Assembly (NCBI GenBank): GCA_047495785.1
Contig: JBLDXI010000013.1
Coordinates: 744,001-808,000, forward strand
Direction of reading: 5' to 3'
Length of the DNA stretch: 64,000 nt
Source of the DNA: Lepidodermella squamata
Lineage: Eukaryota > Gastrotricha
Shown here: positions 24,038 to 35,867 of the stretch, one piece after another
Layout: each line of letters opens with the position of its first letter
How positions within the stretch are numbered: the stretch's first letter is position 1
Position numbers and translations under genes: made by a program
Notes under the pieces: model-generated
What the model was told of the DNA's origin: nothing
What the model saw: only the letters and a program-made list of their open reading frames with translations
Database searches by the model: none

Positions 24038-25429
24038 TCAGCCCAAGGCGGCGATAGGCTCATAACGGGAAAATTGGCGCATGGTCTGATCGATCCAAGG
24101 ACGCGCAATGCAAACCTGTTATTTTTAACACATCAAAACGTGTGAAAAAAATCGCAGTCTACAAGACAGAAAAAACACGCGCATATATACGTACATTGGA
24201 ATATGCGGAGTAAGAATCAGGCCGACCGCAGCTGGGTGGGTGCGAGCTGATGCCAGCAAGAACATACCGCCCGCTATCAACGCACATCAGTGGCGAGCCG
24301 ATATCATTCTATAAAGGACAAGGTTTGTTTTTCAAGAATTAATTATTAAAAGAAGAAAGTAATGAGCTTCTCATCAATTTCTTACGTTGCATAAATCAAT
24401 ACCGCCCTGAGGATAGCCAGCGCATATGTGATCTCGGCTAAAGTTGAACATTGCCAGATTGGCGGAGGCGAATGCCAAGTGGCAGTTTCTAGCCGAAACC
24501 AGCGGAACGTAGGCCTTGCGAAGGTAAAACGGCGCCTCCTCTTCGACGCCAGGTTGCGTTGAACCCCAACCGGCAATTTCCAATCTGCGCTGCTCTTCAT
24601 TCGTGCACGGCGATTCACAGGCAGAACTTGGCAAGCAAATCGGCTGAGCCACGTAATTGGAAAAATCAAAGGTAACTGTTCCAAAATAATGGTATTCATC
24701 AAGCCGGTTATTGTCAGCGAAATACCTGGAAGCTTCAACAAGCCGAAATTGTACGCATTTGTCGCTGAATTGAACATCGGATGAATGTGAACGTCAGAGT
24801 AGCTTATTGAGAATTTATTAGTCCTGTTTCCGTTGAATACTGATTCCACGGAAAGGGCAGTATTTTCTGCTACCGTGACCACTATATTGCCCTGGTAGGG
24901 GCCAGATTGGAGGCAAGATGCCGGCGTCAAGATCCATTGAGTGTCAATGATTGAACCTGTGCAAAAATACTTTCCCCTTGAACTAGAATCAAACAGAACC
25001 CGGACCATCCAAGGATATTCATCCTATATTACGAAGGATTATCAAAAATGAGGGACTTTGAGTCGCGGTTAATTACGATCTTAGCCAAATCGCCTCCCAC
25101 TAGGTTGCTGCGAAAAAACTGGGTGTTTCGATTACCAAGCGGAAGTCCAGGATTATAGTATTTCTAGTGCAAACAAGTTAAATTTTTTATATATTCTATC
25201 AGCAAAATCGATATCTAACGGTGTGGCCGCATTCAGGTTGAGTTGGATTCAACGCTGCTGGGGTATAGGCGACATTTTTTATATAGCTGACAGTCGGCTC
25301 TGTCTCTTGAACGTAAGCGACCGGTCGCGGGGTAGTAGCACCTGATTGCCAGCCGTTGAAAGACGAGCATGCTAGTGAACAAATCGGCCACGATATAAGC
25401 AACAGCCAATCAATGAGAAATCGAACCAT
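24038..25429 (-). CDS. Protease array copy 1: S1A pseudoprotease with all three triad residues lost
   Basis: Exons 25220-25429, 25077-25163, 24726-25023, 24386-24675, 24195-24308 and 24038-24115 total 1077 nt, 358 residues. The signal peptide ends at SLAC. The CGHT/KYYNPG motif is split by an intron, and NLVGG starts the protease domain. His57 is Ser (TPASC, about 24918), Asp102 is Asn (AYNFGLLKL), and Ser195 is Ile (NDIGSPLMC, about 24301), so no catalysis is expected. The structural cysteines, CLPSSC, AGWG and the C-terminal WIDQ helix remain, and Asp189 is kept (GGIDLC). The exons are free of stops, so the protein is probably made and used as a binding or decoy homologue. The last intron joins AYSN to VCIARPWID; without it the end would be short. 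Confidence 0.85.
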
Positions 25430-25548
25430 GTCAAAAATTAAGAAGAAATCCTTGCGCACGTTTATTATAAAGGGAAATTGCCCAAGGCCTAGCAGTTTTT
25501 ATTTCACTTTGTCGGAATCAAAATAGCGGAGTAGAAATATTTTTAGGA

Positions 25549-25554
25549 TTTATT
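25549..25554 (-). terminator. Poly(A) signal of protease copy 2
   Basis: AATAAA on the minus strand begins 8 bp beyond the stop codon of the copy at 25562-27311, so its 3' UTR is very short. Confidence 0.55.
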
Positions 25555-25561
25555 GTCATAA

Positions 25562-27311
25562 TTAACCGGTCGAGCCAACAACAGCCCCGCTTATTTGCGT
25601 TATCCAGCTTGTGACTTGGCACACTTTTGAGTAAATGCCGGGATAGCCGTTTTTCCCACAGCCTGAAAAACAGCGACAATTATTACCGGTTGGAATTGTC
25701 CAGAAATTTTGTTCACTCACCATAACTGTAGGAAGCTATTCCACAGACTTTGTAATATCCGTTCTCCATCGACATCAATGGGCTTCCTTTATAAGTAAAA
25801 ATTGTTTAAAAAACGCCTTCAATTATGTTTTATCAGCTTTCATACCTAAATCACCAGCACAAATTCCGACTTTCGACAAAAAAGATCAAGAGTGAAATTA
25901 AAAAATCTCAGAGTTTTTAAGGCTATACCTCCACCGCCTGACTGACCGCTGCACATCATGTTGTCCTATTGTTGGCAAAATAAAAATTATGGATACATTA
26001 AGGATACGCCACCTACCGTTAAATAGATTAAACCACCCAATAAATAAGTTAGGCGGCACGTCGAAGCGTCGATTACTTGGATGTAAGCACGTTGAAGAAT
26101 GTTTGATGTCGTTGAATTCCCTACGAACCGAAATCAGAGCTACCCCCTTTTTTGTTAATTTTTGTTCACCTACCATCCCTATTAAAATATTAGTAATTTC
26201 TAGTCTTTTAACGAAATTGAAATTAAACTCACTGAGTTGATCCCCAGCCTGAGAAAGAATTTAAATACAAGAGAATTATGCCATGACAGAGAATACAAAT
26301 CTGAGTTGAGAGTTGACTTACCTGCTGTGTACACGTACGAATTGGCTGTACAGCCATCGGAACAGGAAGTCGGCAAACAGATCTTCTGTACCGTCCAATC
26401 AGAGACAAATGAAACATTGGCTGAATATTTACAATTCTAAAAATTGGGTTCGATTATTGGAAGAATGGGACTTACATTGCAGCTGGATAAGGGCGAAATC
26501 GTAGTCCTTGGTAGATGCTGAATTTAAAATGTTTATACTAAAGTATATTCCTTGCCAGCTTCAACAAAATTACCTGAATAGGAAGGATGGAAGACGATGC
26601 GGGACGAGGTTAGTGTGAATTCTCCCGTATCCTTAACCGAAGCGTCATGGTCAGCAAAATAAACGGTAACCGTTGTCCTATATTTCGAATGAAAATTTAT
26701 CAGAATTGAGCAACCATTTTCAAATAGGCTCACGTTGTGTTTTTTGCACTAGCTACACAGGTAGCTGCCGTTAAAATCCATCCGGTTTCAACGATGGCTC
26801 CAGCGCACAAGCCATAAGTGTTGTCAGAAAGCAGGACGAGAAGCCTGACCAGCCTGTAACACTAAATAGATTCCTGGAGTTCGGGGAAAAAGCGCAGCTT
26901 ACCAGGGGTACATATTTTGATCAGCACTGATGCCACCTTAAATGAAAATTGTCAAATTCGAAATCGAAAATCTTAAACTTGAATGTTCTTACCCACAATA
27001 CCACCGGGATTCTCTTGCGTGTTCTTGTAGTACTTGGAATGCCCACATTTCGCTGTTGCTACGGCGGGCGGGGCAGGTGTCACTGATGGAGTAATTATTT
27101 TAGTAAGATACGGAACAATTAAGGTGAATAAATGAATACCCGATTGCGCCGGTGTAACCCCCGATGACGCTGTAAATATGTACCAAAAAATTAGCAGATG
27201 TTGTGGTTAACTATAATAAAAATTACTTGGAGGAGCGACTACCGCGCAGGAATCGATGACCTCGATTTCATAGACCGCAATGGCAATAAGGCAAAACAGA
27301 AATAACTTCAT
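25562..27311 (-). CDS. Protease array copy 2: S1A pseudoprotease (His57Thr, Ser195Leu)
   Basis: The ATG at 27311 opens MKLFLFCLIAIAVYEIEVID, a signal peptide followed by Cys. The linker is spread over short exons near 27230, 27180 and 27020, leading to KCGHSKYYKNTQENPGG and IVGG, preceded by Gly. His57 is Thr (TAATC, about 26775). Asp102 is intact in YDFALIQL (about 26490). The nucleophile region reads CAGDLGSPLM, so Ser195 is Leu, and residue 189 is Gly. The C-terminus is GYPGIYSKVCQVTSWI, ending at a stop at 25562. Several exons are tiny: 37 nt around DNMMCSGQSGGGG and 24 nt around VGICAGDL. The gene has more introns than its neighbours. It is probably a secreted non-catalytic homologue. 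The exon model is by eye and some junctions may be a few bases off. Confidence 0.78.
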
Positions 27312-27694
27312 TCTTTCTAAATTATATTACGATTCTGTAGCGTGAGAAGGTTTATTGTTTCCGAAGTTTCGATGACGGAAGTCTAGCATCTCAGTTGATC
27401 TTCTCTATATTTAAAACCGTAGACTTTGGTTACGTATTACGTGAGAACCATTTTTGTTGGCATTGTAGCTGTGAACAATAGCTTCTCGAACGTACTTTCT
27501 CGCGTGGGAATGGGTGTTTTATATAGCAACCAACTTATTTGTTTGCTTTATTTTCCCAACTTATGATTCATGCCATTTCATCATCATGCGAATGATTTTA
27601 TTTCATACCACATTTCCTCAAAGTATTGATATAAAATGAACATGATTGAATAGAAAAATAAACGTCAACTTGAGATACTCGGCAATCAAAATCA

Positions 27695-29062
27695 CTAATA
27701 CTTCGCGACAGCATCTGAAATCCATGAGATAACCTTACAAACACGGCTGAAATTAGACCAAGTTCATTGCGTGATTGATTGCAGCAGTTTTTAACAAACT
27801 TACGCGTAAACTCCGTAAAATCCAATCCTCGCGCAGCCCATACCAAATGAAGTCACTCCGCATAGCTTGTAGTAACCGTTTTCAGCTACAACCAACGGCC
27901 CACCTTGAAAAGGGTACTCTATAGCGAGGCCATAAATATATAAACAAAAATTACCTGAGTCACCGAGGCAAGTATCCACTCCGCCGTTAGGATAGCCCGC
28001 GCATATCATGCGATCTGTGATTTTCGACCCAGCCCCTGATAAGTAGTTGCTCGCACAAGTTGTTTGATCTATAATGTTAACATAGGCCTTCTGCTGGTAT
28101 CTAGAGGCTGAATTGCTTGCTAAAAGTACACCATGATAGAATCCTAAATTAAAATTCAGATTCCAGCTTTACATTCACTCGTTGTTCCCCAGCCACTGAT
28201 GTAAGCGATCGTCCCAGCTGCGCAACCGTCGTTGCAAGACGAAGGCAGACAAACAGCTTGTACGGCCCAGCTAGATGTCAACGAAACCGCACCTGTTACG
28301 GACTTTCATTATAGCCTTGCATAACTTGACAAACTTGAAAACTTACTTGCAAGCTTGAGTAAAGCAAAGTCGTAATCATTTGTGCTTGAGGAATACGATT
28401 CGTGGATTACAATCCTCAAAACTCCTAACGAGTATTCGCCGGTATCAGATGCCGATTTGTCCCAATCACCGAAAATCGCCGTAATGTAGCTTGCGTTAAA
28501 CGCTGCCCTAAAAATATTACGACAATTTGTAAAATGAATACGTATTAAATTTTAAAACTAACTTGGCACAATGCGCTGCAGTTAGAAGCCAGCTGAAACA
28601 TAGAAAAACTCGATAGTTTTGATATTCATGATCTAAAACTAGTCGGCAAACTTGGCATTAATCAAAGTCGCCCCGCAAAGATCGCTGGTCCCATCTCCGA
28701 GGCTTATCTTTAGTCGAACGAGCCAGGGGTATTCATTCGGGGCCGCTGTTATGCCTCCAACAATTCCCGATGCGGCTTGACCTGGGTTCGAATTTGAGCT
28801 TGAATAATAGTACTTATTATGACCGCACGTGTTTGACGTTGTAGCTGCCTGGAATAAAGGTATATATATCGAAATTTTCGATTGATTTTAAATTTACAGG
28901 AACGCTTGGTAGCTGACTTTGAGGCGGGGAGTCACCTCCGGGTGTTTTGCTGAATGGCGAACTTGTTGACGACGACGAAGCTGTTATGCATGCCAGCAAT
29001 ATCTGCAGCTGCGATTCAGTCGCCAACAGGAAGACCAGCAACAACTTTTTAACAGCCAACAT
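27695..29062 (-). CDS. Protease array copy 3: trypsin-like S1A protease, triad intact
   Basis: The product starts [20 protein letters not shown], a signal peptide ending in LLAC, then a Ser/Pro/Thr linker. TCGHNKYYY precedes ASG/IVGG, with Gly rather than Arg or Lys before Ile16. LLTAAHC (about 28590) gives His57, [10 protein letters not shown] (about 28360) Asp102, and [11 protein letters not shown] (about 27960) Ser195, with Asp189 implying cleavage after Arg/Lys. The segment after His57 (AKAAFNASY) is part of one continuous exon here, whereas copies 4, 6, 7 and 8 have it as a microexon. The last exon encodes [17 protein letters not shown] and ends at 27695. Family knowledge makes this a secreted endopeptidase; digestion or immunity are both possible. 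Confidence 0.85.
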
Positions 29063-29601
29063 ACAAGCTATACGTATGCAAGTTTAAAACAGTGTTTCGC
29101 GTTATGGTTAAGGATCACTATACGCGGCAGCCTACAGAGGATTTTGTGTACTAGTATAAGCAAACAGTATGAAGCGTGGGCAGCGACGACAAAAAATGGA
29201 TTTTTGAACACGCCGGTACATGAGATCGGCTGTCTTGTTAAGGTGGTATCATCCGTTGACAGTTATAGGCCATGTTTGTCTTTTTCTCAGCGCCACTAAG
29301 GAATATAACGCTGTGCTAAGTTAGCGAGTGTTGAAAAAACCTCACCACCGCCCCACACTTCGTGCACATTATTTCGCGTATATCGACGACGGTCTGTGGT
29401 GTGGTGTATAACTACGTTACGCTTACCAGTGTAATTGATTGTGCGTTCAGGAACATTTTTTTCAACAGTCGTGTTCCTGCGTAGGTATTCCTATGAAAAC
29501 ATGCCTATTTTGGCCTTGAAAGTCTCCTCTCACGTTCCATTTTTAGTAATAGGTAAATTTCATTTTCAGTTATTGACATTGAACAATCGAGAATCACTGT
29601 T

Positions 29602-30752
29602 CTATACGGCATTAGTTTTTATCCAACTAGATACTGAACAAATTCTTGAGTAAACGCCAGGATAGTTAGATCTAGCGCAGCCGTTGCCGAAACTCACAAT
29701 GCCGCATAATTGGTAGTAACCATTGACAGCAGTCATAAGTGGCCCGCCTGAATCACCTTGGCACGTGTCTACACCGCCACTTTTCCAACCTTGGTGGGAA
29801 CAAATTGAATCTCGAAATTCGGTGAAATTCAAACTATTATACCTGCGCACATCATTCGATCGGTTATTTTCTCGCCAACAATAGCATAGCTATTCGCACA
29901 GGTAGCGGTATCCATTAGGTAGACACTGGCGTGTTGCATTACATAGGGCTCCAAGCTGTCGCCCTCTGCAACTAATCCCCACCCTGCGATGTAGGCAACC
30001 GAGCCAGCGTTGCACCCATCGGAGCAGTCAGCGGGTAGACAAATCTTTTGCGTGGTCCAACTTGTAAAATTTAATGGACCTGTTTGAATGAATTTGGGAC
30101 AAAAATAATTAGGGAGTATAAAAATCACTCTCTAATTTTAGCAGCGCGAAGTCATAGTCGGAGGTATCAGAGTTATAGTTTTCGTGAATAACGATTTTTG
30201 ATACTTTCTTCGTGTACTGCCCTGCATCGTCTGCATTTCGATTGTAATCAGCCATAGTTGCTGTTACTGAACTAAAATTTCGCAAGATTTGATTGCAGAG
30301 CTTCAAGATGCAACTCACATGACCTGCCTGAAATAAGGGTTATGCGTCCATAATTATGAAATCAAGAAGGAATTTTACTTGACGCAATGTGCCGCTGTAA
30401 TCAACCATGATTCGCTAATTATTGACGAACCACAGGAGGCAATACCAGTTGAAAATGTCAGGGTCAGTCTTGCGAGCCTAAGGAATTCGGAATTAAGCCC
30501 AAAATTAAGCTTTCAGCGTGCAAACCAAGGATATTGATTGGTTAAGGTGTCCTCCCCACCTACAACGCCAGTCCCAGGATTATTGGTCAAGTAGTAATAT
30601 TTGGTATGGCCGCATTGACTCCCGAGGGCTGGGGGTAAGGCTGGCATGGCTATGGAGCCGGCTTTTCGAGTCTCTGGAACACTTTTACTACAACTACGAG
30701 CATATCGGCACAACAATGCCAGCAAGAAAACCGATACTAAGATTGTTCGCAT
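29602..30752 (-). CDS. Protease array copy 4: trypsin-like S1A protease, triad intact, with a 9-nt microexon
   Basis: The ATG at 30752 begins a signal peptide ending ARSC, followed by a linker rich in Ala/Pro, QCGHTKYYY and GTG/VVGG. The intron after YPW splits the Trp codon, as in copies 2, 5, 6 and 8. ITAAHC (about 30390) carries His57, [10 protein letters not shown] (about 30150) Asp102, and [14 protein letters not shown] (about 29750) Ser195 and Asp189. Between His57 and the next long exon, a 9-nt exon at 30319-30327 is flanked by introns of 51 and 47 nt; it encodes part of VKQVIS. CLPADCSDGC is the extra-cysteine loop typical of the array. The final exon ends GVYSRICSVSSWIKTNAV at 29602. 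Confidence 0.87.
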
Positions 30753-31093
30753 TTCAGCTGATTGATCGGTGCTTGTTGCAAAAGAAGGCTGTTAAGGCGA
30801 TATGTGTTCATGAATTACAAAAGTTAATATACGCCTTCTTACTACAACTACGACACGAAATTTACGTAACGTGAAACAGCTTATAGCGCCAAATTATTGC
30901 CATTTTATTAAGTATTCATCCATTTTTTGCATACAATAATTCTTGTAGTTTTTCACACAACGTGTGCTGTCGAACGTGCTAGTTCAAAACATGGCGCAGA
31001 AGCAGTGTAAAGACAGATTTATAGCGTGGAAGACCGGAAAACGTGATTTTCCACCACGTGGAAATTAGGCGAATTTCATTGGCACGACACCTT

Positions 31094-32291
31094 TCAAGAT
31101 GTTGCTGAAGTTGATTTTATCCAGTCTAGCACGGAGCAAACTCTGCCATACACCCCCGGGAAGTGATACTTGGCACAGCCGAAGCCAAAGCTGGTAACGC
31201 CACACAGCGTTGCGAAGCCACTGGTCATCGTTACCAGCGGCCCACCTGAATCTCCTGAGCAAGCGTCTACGCCGCCATTGTTCCAACCTTAGTTGGAAAA
31301 TTAGATTCAAGAACTTGAAATTCGATAGCGACTAACCTGCGCATAGCATTCGATCAGTTATTTGTTGACCTACTGGGCCATAAGACTTGGAGCAATCGAA
31401 CGTATCCCGCAAGTAAACGTAGGTGTGCTGTAGCATCTGTGGCGATACTGTGCCTCCGGCCTGGACAACGCCCCAACCTGCTATGTATGCAACTGAACCT
31501 GCGCTGCACCCGGTTGAGCAGTCTGGCGGCAAACAAACTTTCTGGATTTTCCAGTCAGAGAAATTCAAGGAATCTTGTTGATAAAGAGAAATCCATGTTT
31601 TCAAATGTTTTTCGAAAATATGTTATACTTGAAAACTTGATTAGAGCAAAATCATAGTCTGAGGTTGCCAAGTTGAAGCTTGGATGAACAATAATTTTGG
31701 AAATATTAAGGTTGATTTCTGTGCCTTCGATTTGCAATCGATCGTGATCGCCAGCAATTGCTGAAACAGAGCTTTTTTGATCAGAGTTCATCCAGGAATA
31801 TCTTGCTGAAAGCTGAATGCTTACTTTGCATCCCTAGTTCAAGAAAAACCATTTTATATTAACTTTTATTGAACATTTGCGGTAAAACCTACTGAACGCA
31901 ATGAGCAGCAGTTATAAGCCATGAATCACTTATGATTGACGCTCCGCAAGTGCTTTGTCCCGCGGCATACGATAATTCGAGCCTTACAATCCTATAATTC
32001 CAAAAAAGTCATAGGTACCTAGATAAACGCATTAGGTTACCATGGATATTGATTTGGTAGAGCGTTCTCGCCGCCTATGATACCAACTCCTGGCTTGTTA
32101 CTCGAGTAGTAATACTTACTGTGCCCGCATGTCGAGGCAATAGCTGGAGGAAGGGCGGGCATGGCGATGCTGCCGGCTTGCCTTGTAACAGGCAAAGTCG
32201 ACGAGCATGCTAGGACTTTAAAAATTTCAGCCAAGGCGAGCACCAGCTCTATAGCAGTTGGGTACAACAGCTTTCTCTTTAGAACATTCAT
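31094..32291 (-). CDS. Protease array copy 5: trypsin-like S1A protease, triad intact
   Basis: The ATG at 32291 gives [20 protein letters not shown], a plausible signal peptide before VLAC. The linker closely resembles copy 4 ([12 protein letters not shown]), so the two are recent duplicates. [14 protein letters not shown] precedes VG/IIGG, with Gly before Ile16. LITAAHC (about 31905), [10 protein letters not shown] (about 31650) and [13 protein letters not shown] (about 31245) supply the triad and Asp189. The junction after His57 is best read as one 91-nt intron (31802-31892) giving [11 protein letters not shown] 9-nt exon is conceivable but would leave a 23-nt intron. The stop is at 31094, after WIKSTSATS. 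Confidence 0.84.
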
Positions 32292-32367
32292 CACAATAAA
32301 AACATGTTCGCCGTGAACTGAAGCAACCTCAGTGTGAAGGAGTGGGAAAATGCTCAACATAAACATT

Positions 32368-32373
32368 TTTATT
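32368..32373 (-). terminator. Poly(A) signal of protease copy 6
   Basis: AATAAA lies 16 bp past the stop of copy 6 and only 77 bp before the ATG of copy 5, showing how tightly the genes are packed. Confidence 0.6.
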
Positions 32374-32388
32374 TCCGAAAACGTCGTA

Positions 32389-33608
32389 TTAAAAAGTGTT
32401 GCTTTTGATCCAGTCTACCACAGCACAAACACGTGAATATACGCCAGGATAGCCAGCTCGGGCACAGCCTACGCCGAAACTCACGACGCCGCAAATTTTG
32501 TAGAACCCATCTTCGACGACCATGAGAGGTCCGCCTGAATCTCCTGAGCATGTATCCTGGCCGCCGGCAGCTACGCCTAAAATAAGACATTGAAAAAGCA
32601 ATAAATTGGATTTACTTTCAAAAACCTGCACAAGTCATCCTATCCGTGATGGTCGACACAGAATAAGCGGCCCTGCAAACAGCTTGGCTGTAAATGTTTA
32701 CTATATTTGACTGCATTATTTTCGGTAAAACGGAGGATTCATTCAACAGGCCCCAACCGGCAATGTAAGCGTACTGACCTGAAACGGAAAGAATGATGAT
32801 TCCGTTCCACATTACAATTAACTAACCCGCTCCGCAGCCATCAGAGCAAGAACTTGGCAAACAAATTTTTTGGGCGCTCCAACTGCTGAAACTTAAAGCG
32901 GCTGTTAAAAAGAAAAAACGCGATGCCCAAGATTGACAATGTTGAGCTTCATCATACCGTCTAGCCTAAGTAGAGCAAAGTCGTAATCTTGCGTGCTCGA
33001 GTTGTAGGAGGTATGCTTGACTATGACAGACACTTTTCGAGTATATTCACCGGCATCAGTAGCCGTCTGGTCGTAGTCGGCGATGTAAACTGTAATTCCT
33101 CTTCAATTTTTTTATCCGATGACTGAGCTTGGAAGTCGAGAAAAACTTACGAGGCAAGCATTCCACTTTAAAAATGATGATTTTTACGAATTAATACAGA
33201 TTAATTATGACTTACTTGATGCAATGAGCTGCGGTTAGGACCCAGTATTCACCAATAATACTTCCCCCACATAAGCTCGTTGAAGATCCCGACGAAATTG
33301 AAAGACGAACCAGCCTAATTTTCAGAAAGTTAGGACGATGCGAAAGTTGTCCGAGAGTTTCACTCAAACCAAGGGTATTGATTAGGCCTAGCATTTTCTC
33401 CACCAACTATTCCATAACCAGGTAAATCTGCCGCAAAGTAATACCTGGTATGGCCACAATTGGAAACTATAGCTTGAGGCGGTGTCGGTGTTGATATGCT
33501 GCCGCTTATTCTAGTCAGAGATGACGAGGATGTACACGCCCAGTTTCTGTCGAAAAACACCGCTAGTATCAGTGTTAATTTCAACAGAAACCTTGATAGT
33601 AGATGCAT
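32389..33608 (-). CDS. Protease array copy 6: trypsin-like S1A protease, triad intact, with a 15-nt microexon
   Basis: The ATG at 33608 starts [19 protein letters not shown] and the signal ends NWAC. A short Ser/Thr/Pro linker, NCGHTRYYF and LPGYG/IVGG follow, with Gly before Ile16. VLTAAHC (about 33225), [10 protein letters not shown] (about 32985) and [14 protein letters not shown] (about 32545) keep His57, Asp102, Ser195 and Asp189. A 15-nt exon at 33151-33165 sits between two introns of exactly 50 nt and rebuilds INGMLASG after His57-Cys58. [10 protein letters not shown] is the array's extra-Cys loop. The last residues are [13 protein letters not shown]. Its stop is 98 bp from the ATG of copy 5. 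Confidence 0.88.
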
Positions 33609-33908
33609 TTATAGAATGATTCCGATGTTCATTCTAAAACTATAAAGTACAGCTTTAATTACGCCTTACACGTAGGAAAAAGCCAGCGTGTTCTACAGTT
33701 TCGTAAAACTATAGCAACAAGACGCAGCTTTTTGTGAAGGGATTTTAATACAGCATTACAGTGTTAAAGGTGTAAAAAATGTACATCAAAAGGTGGCACA
33801 TTATACCTGTATAATATGTTCGCCTGTACTCAAAATCCTGCCCTCGTTGGCTGCGTCAAATAGAGACATAAAATTAAACGAATTGGGAACAATTTTAACC
33901 ATAAAAAC

Positions 33909-33914
33909 TTTATT
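33909..33914 (-). terminator. Poly(A) signal of protease copy 7
   Basis: AATAAA on the minus strand lies 60 bp beyond the stop at 33974. Confidence 0.5.
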
Positions 33915-33973
33915 TTCTCATTAAAAACTGATTGATCACGCAAAATTGGTGCTTCTATGATCATCTATATAAT

Positions 33974-35452
33974 TTAAAGACCAGTCGTGCTCTTGATCCA
34001 CTCTCTGACTGTGCAAACTCTCGACTGGGAAATGCAACAACAAAAGTCAACTTTTCAGCAGAAATTTAAATAGCTTACGTATACGCCGTAGTAGCTCGAA
34101 CGACCACAACCAGAGCCGTAACTCGTAACTCCGCAAAGCTTGTAGTACCCATCTTGGACGACCATTAAAGGTCCACCGGAGTCACCTTGACAAGTGTCGT
34201 AGCCACCTCCCAGCGTTCCTATTTGCCGAAATGAGTTATAATTCTGTGATTATTTCGATATTTTTGGACTCACCAGCGCAGGTCTGGCGATCCGTGAATG
34301 AAGATCCATATTGAGACACGCATATGTCCCGAGGTACTATTTGCACCCAGGTTTGCTGTAGCCACCTGCTTCCTGATTTCGCAGTTTCAGCCGTTAAACC
34401 CCAACCGGCTATTTCAGCGTAAGTATATTGGCCACAGCCATCGTCGCAGGATGACGGCAAACATATCTTCTGGGTTAACCAATCGCTGGAAAAATCCAAT
34501 TTCGCTATAACATGTCATTTTTGATAGAAAAAGCTATTTAAACAATGAAAATATTGGATTACTTGATGTTTTTAAGAGGGTAAAATCGTAATCTTGACGC
34601 GTTTGATCGTAATTCGGATGAATTGTGAACGCTGACATTTTAACGGTATATTCGCCAGAATCTGTTGTAGTTTGATCCCAGTCCCCGAATACTCCGGTAA
34701 TCGAGCTATTTGTTAGGAATTATTAATTTAATTATAAAAGGTTCCATCCAATTGTTACCCAGCATCTGTGACGCCTCTGTTAAAAATGGTTTCCTTTAAG
34801 TTATGTTTTATCAATATCGCAAATAAACTCACTGCATGCAGTGCGCTGCTGTCAGCAAGTAGCTTTAAGATAAAAAAGATGAATAAAAGTGAAAACATGG
34901 CTTGGTTAACTTACTTTTCGCTAATGATTGTCGCTCCGCAAAGGTAGAGAGTAGAGCCGACTGTTATTTTCAGCCTAACCAGCCTAAAAAAATATTGTAA
35001 AATTCTCTACTTTGATGTTCCATGCTGGCTGAAACCAACCATGGATATCTGAAAATTTGATATTTTCAAACATATAATGACTGCAATTTTAAAGATGATT
35101 TTTACTGATTTTGTGTTGCATTTTTTCCACCAACTACGCCAGCTGAACCGGGCTTGTTGTAGGCGTAATAGTTCTTGCTATGGCCGCAGCTAGAATTTTG
35201 AGGCTTTATCGTTGTCAATGTCGCGTTTCTGTCAACAGCAGGCATTGTTGCGAGAACTTTCGTCGTAGTTGACTGGCCAGGGGCTGTTGTTGCTGTTGGC
35301 GATGAGCCTTGTGAGGGCGACGACCCAGCTGGGCTTGCAGGCGGCTTGTTATTATCGTCAACGCCTCTCGAAAAGCATGCATTAACCGAGGGCAGTGACA
35401 CCAGGACAAGTCCAATCAATAAAGCGCTGCATTTTTGGGGTATCATAACCAT
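33974..35452 (-). CDS. Protease array copy 7: trypsin-like S1A protease, triad intact, with an 18-nt microexon
   Basis: The ATG at 35452 ([19 protein letters not shown]) begins a signal peptide ending VNAC. This copy has a longer linker than the neighbouring active copies, about 80 residues of Ser/Thr/Pro/Ala, likely O-glycosylated. SCGHSKNYY leads to SAG/VVGG, again without a basic residue. LLTAAHC (about 34845), [10 protein letters not shown] (about 34590) and [12 protein letters not shown] (about 34175) carry the triad and Asp189. The 18-nt exon 34759-34776, between introns of 56 and 53 nt, supplies GVTDAG, making the loop the same length as in copy 3. The C-terminus [16 protein letters not shown] stops at 33974. 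Confidence 0.87.
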
Positions 35453-35867
35453 CAATATAAATTGGATTTTAAAAGTTTCACAGGAGAGAGATATTTCTGC
35501 TATTTCTTGATCCTGTTCTTCGTGCTTGCGTTATTTGCTTATCAGAAAAAACTCGCTGAAAGTGAAACGTAAAATATTTTACGTTATAGTTACCCATGTG
35601 GGAAATGAAAAAATGTTTAACACCCTACTTAATTTAATGGAAGAAACGTCACGACAAACGTGCGTGCGTAAAAAAAGCGGAATTTCATCCCGCTTATATT
35701 GACATGTATGAATTGGATGTCTGAAGTCCAAAGTTCTAGAGTTCTAGCAAGCTGGTATACCTTGGTAAAATTTTAGTGGCAAAGTAAAGCTGCACCGATT
35801 TTAACGCAATTCATCTTCATCAACGTCAATCAGCGACGACAATTTTTCAGGAGCCAGCGTTGAAATA

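Noticed and set aside
31802-31833. A 9-nt microexon (31825-31833) in protease copy 5
   Set aside because: It would require a 23-nt intron; a single 91-nt intron gives a good loop sequence without it.
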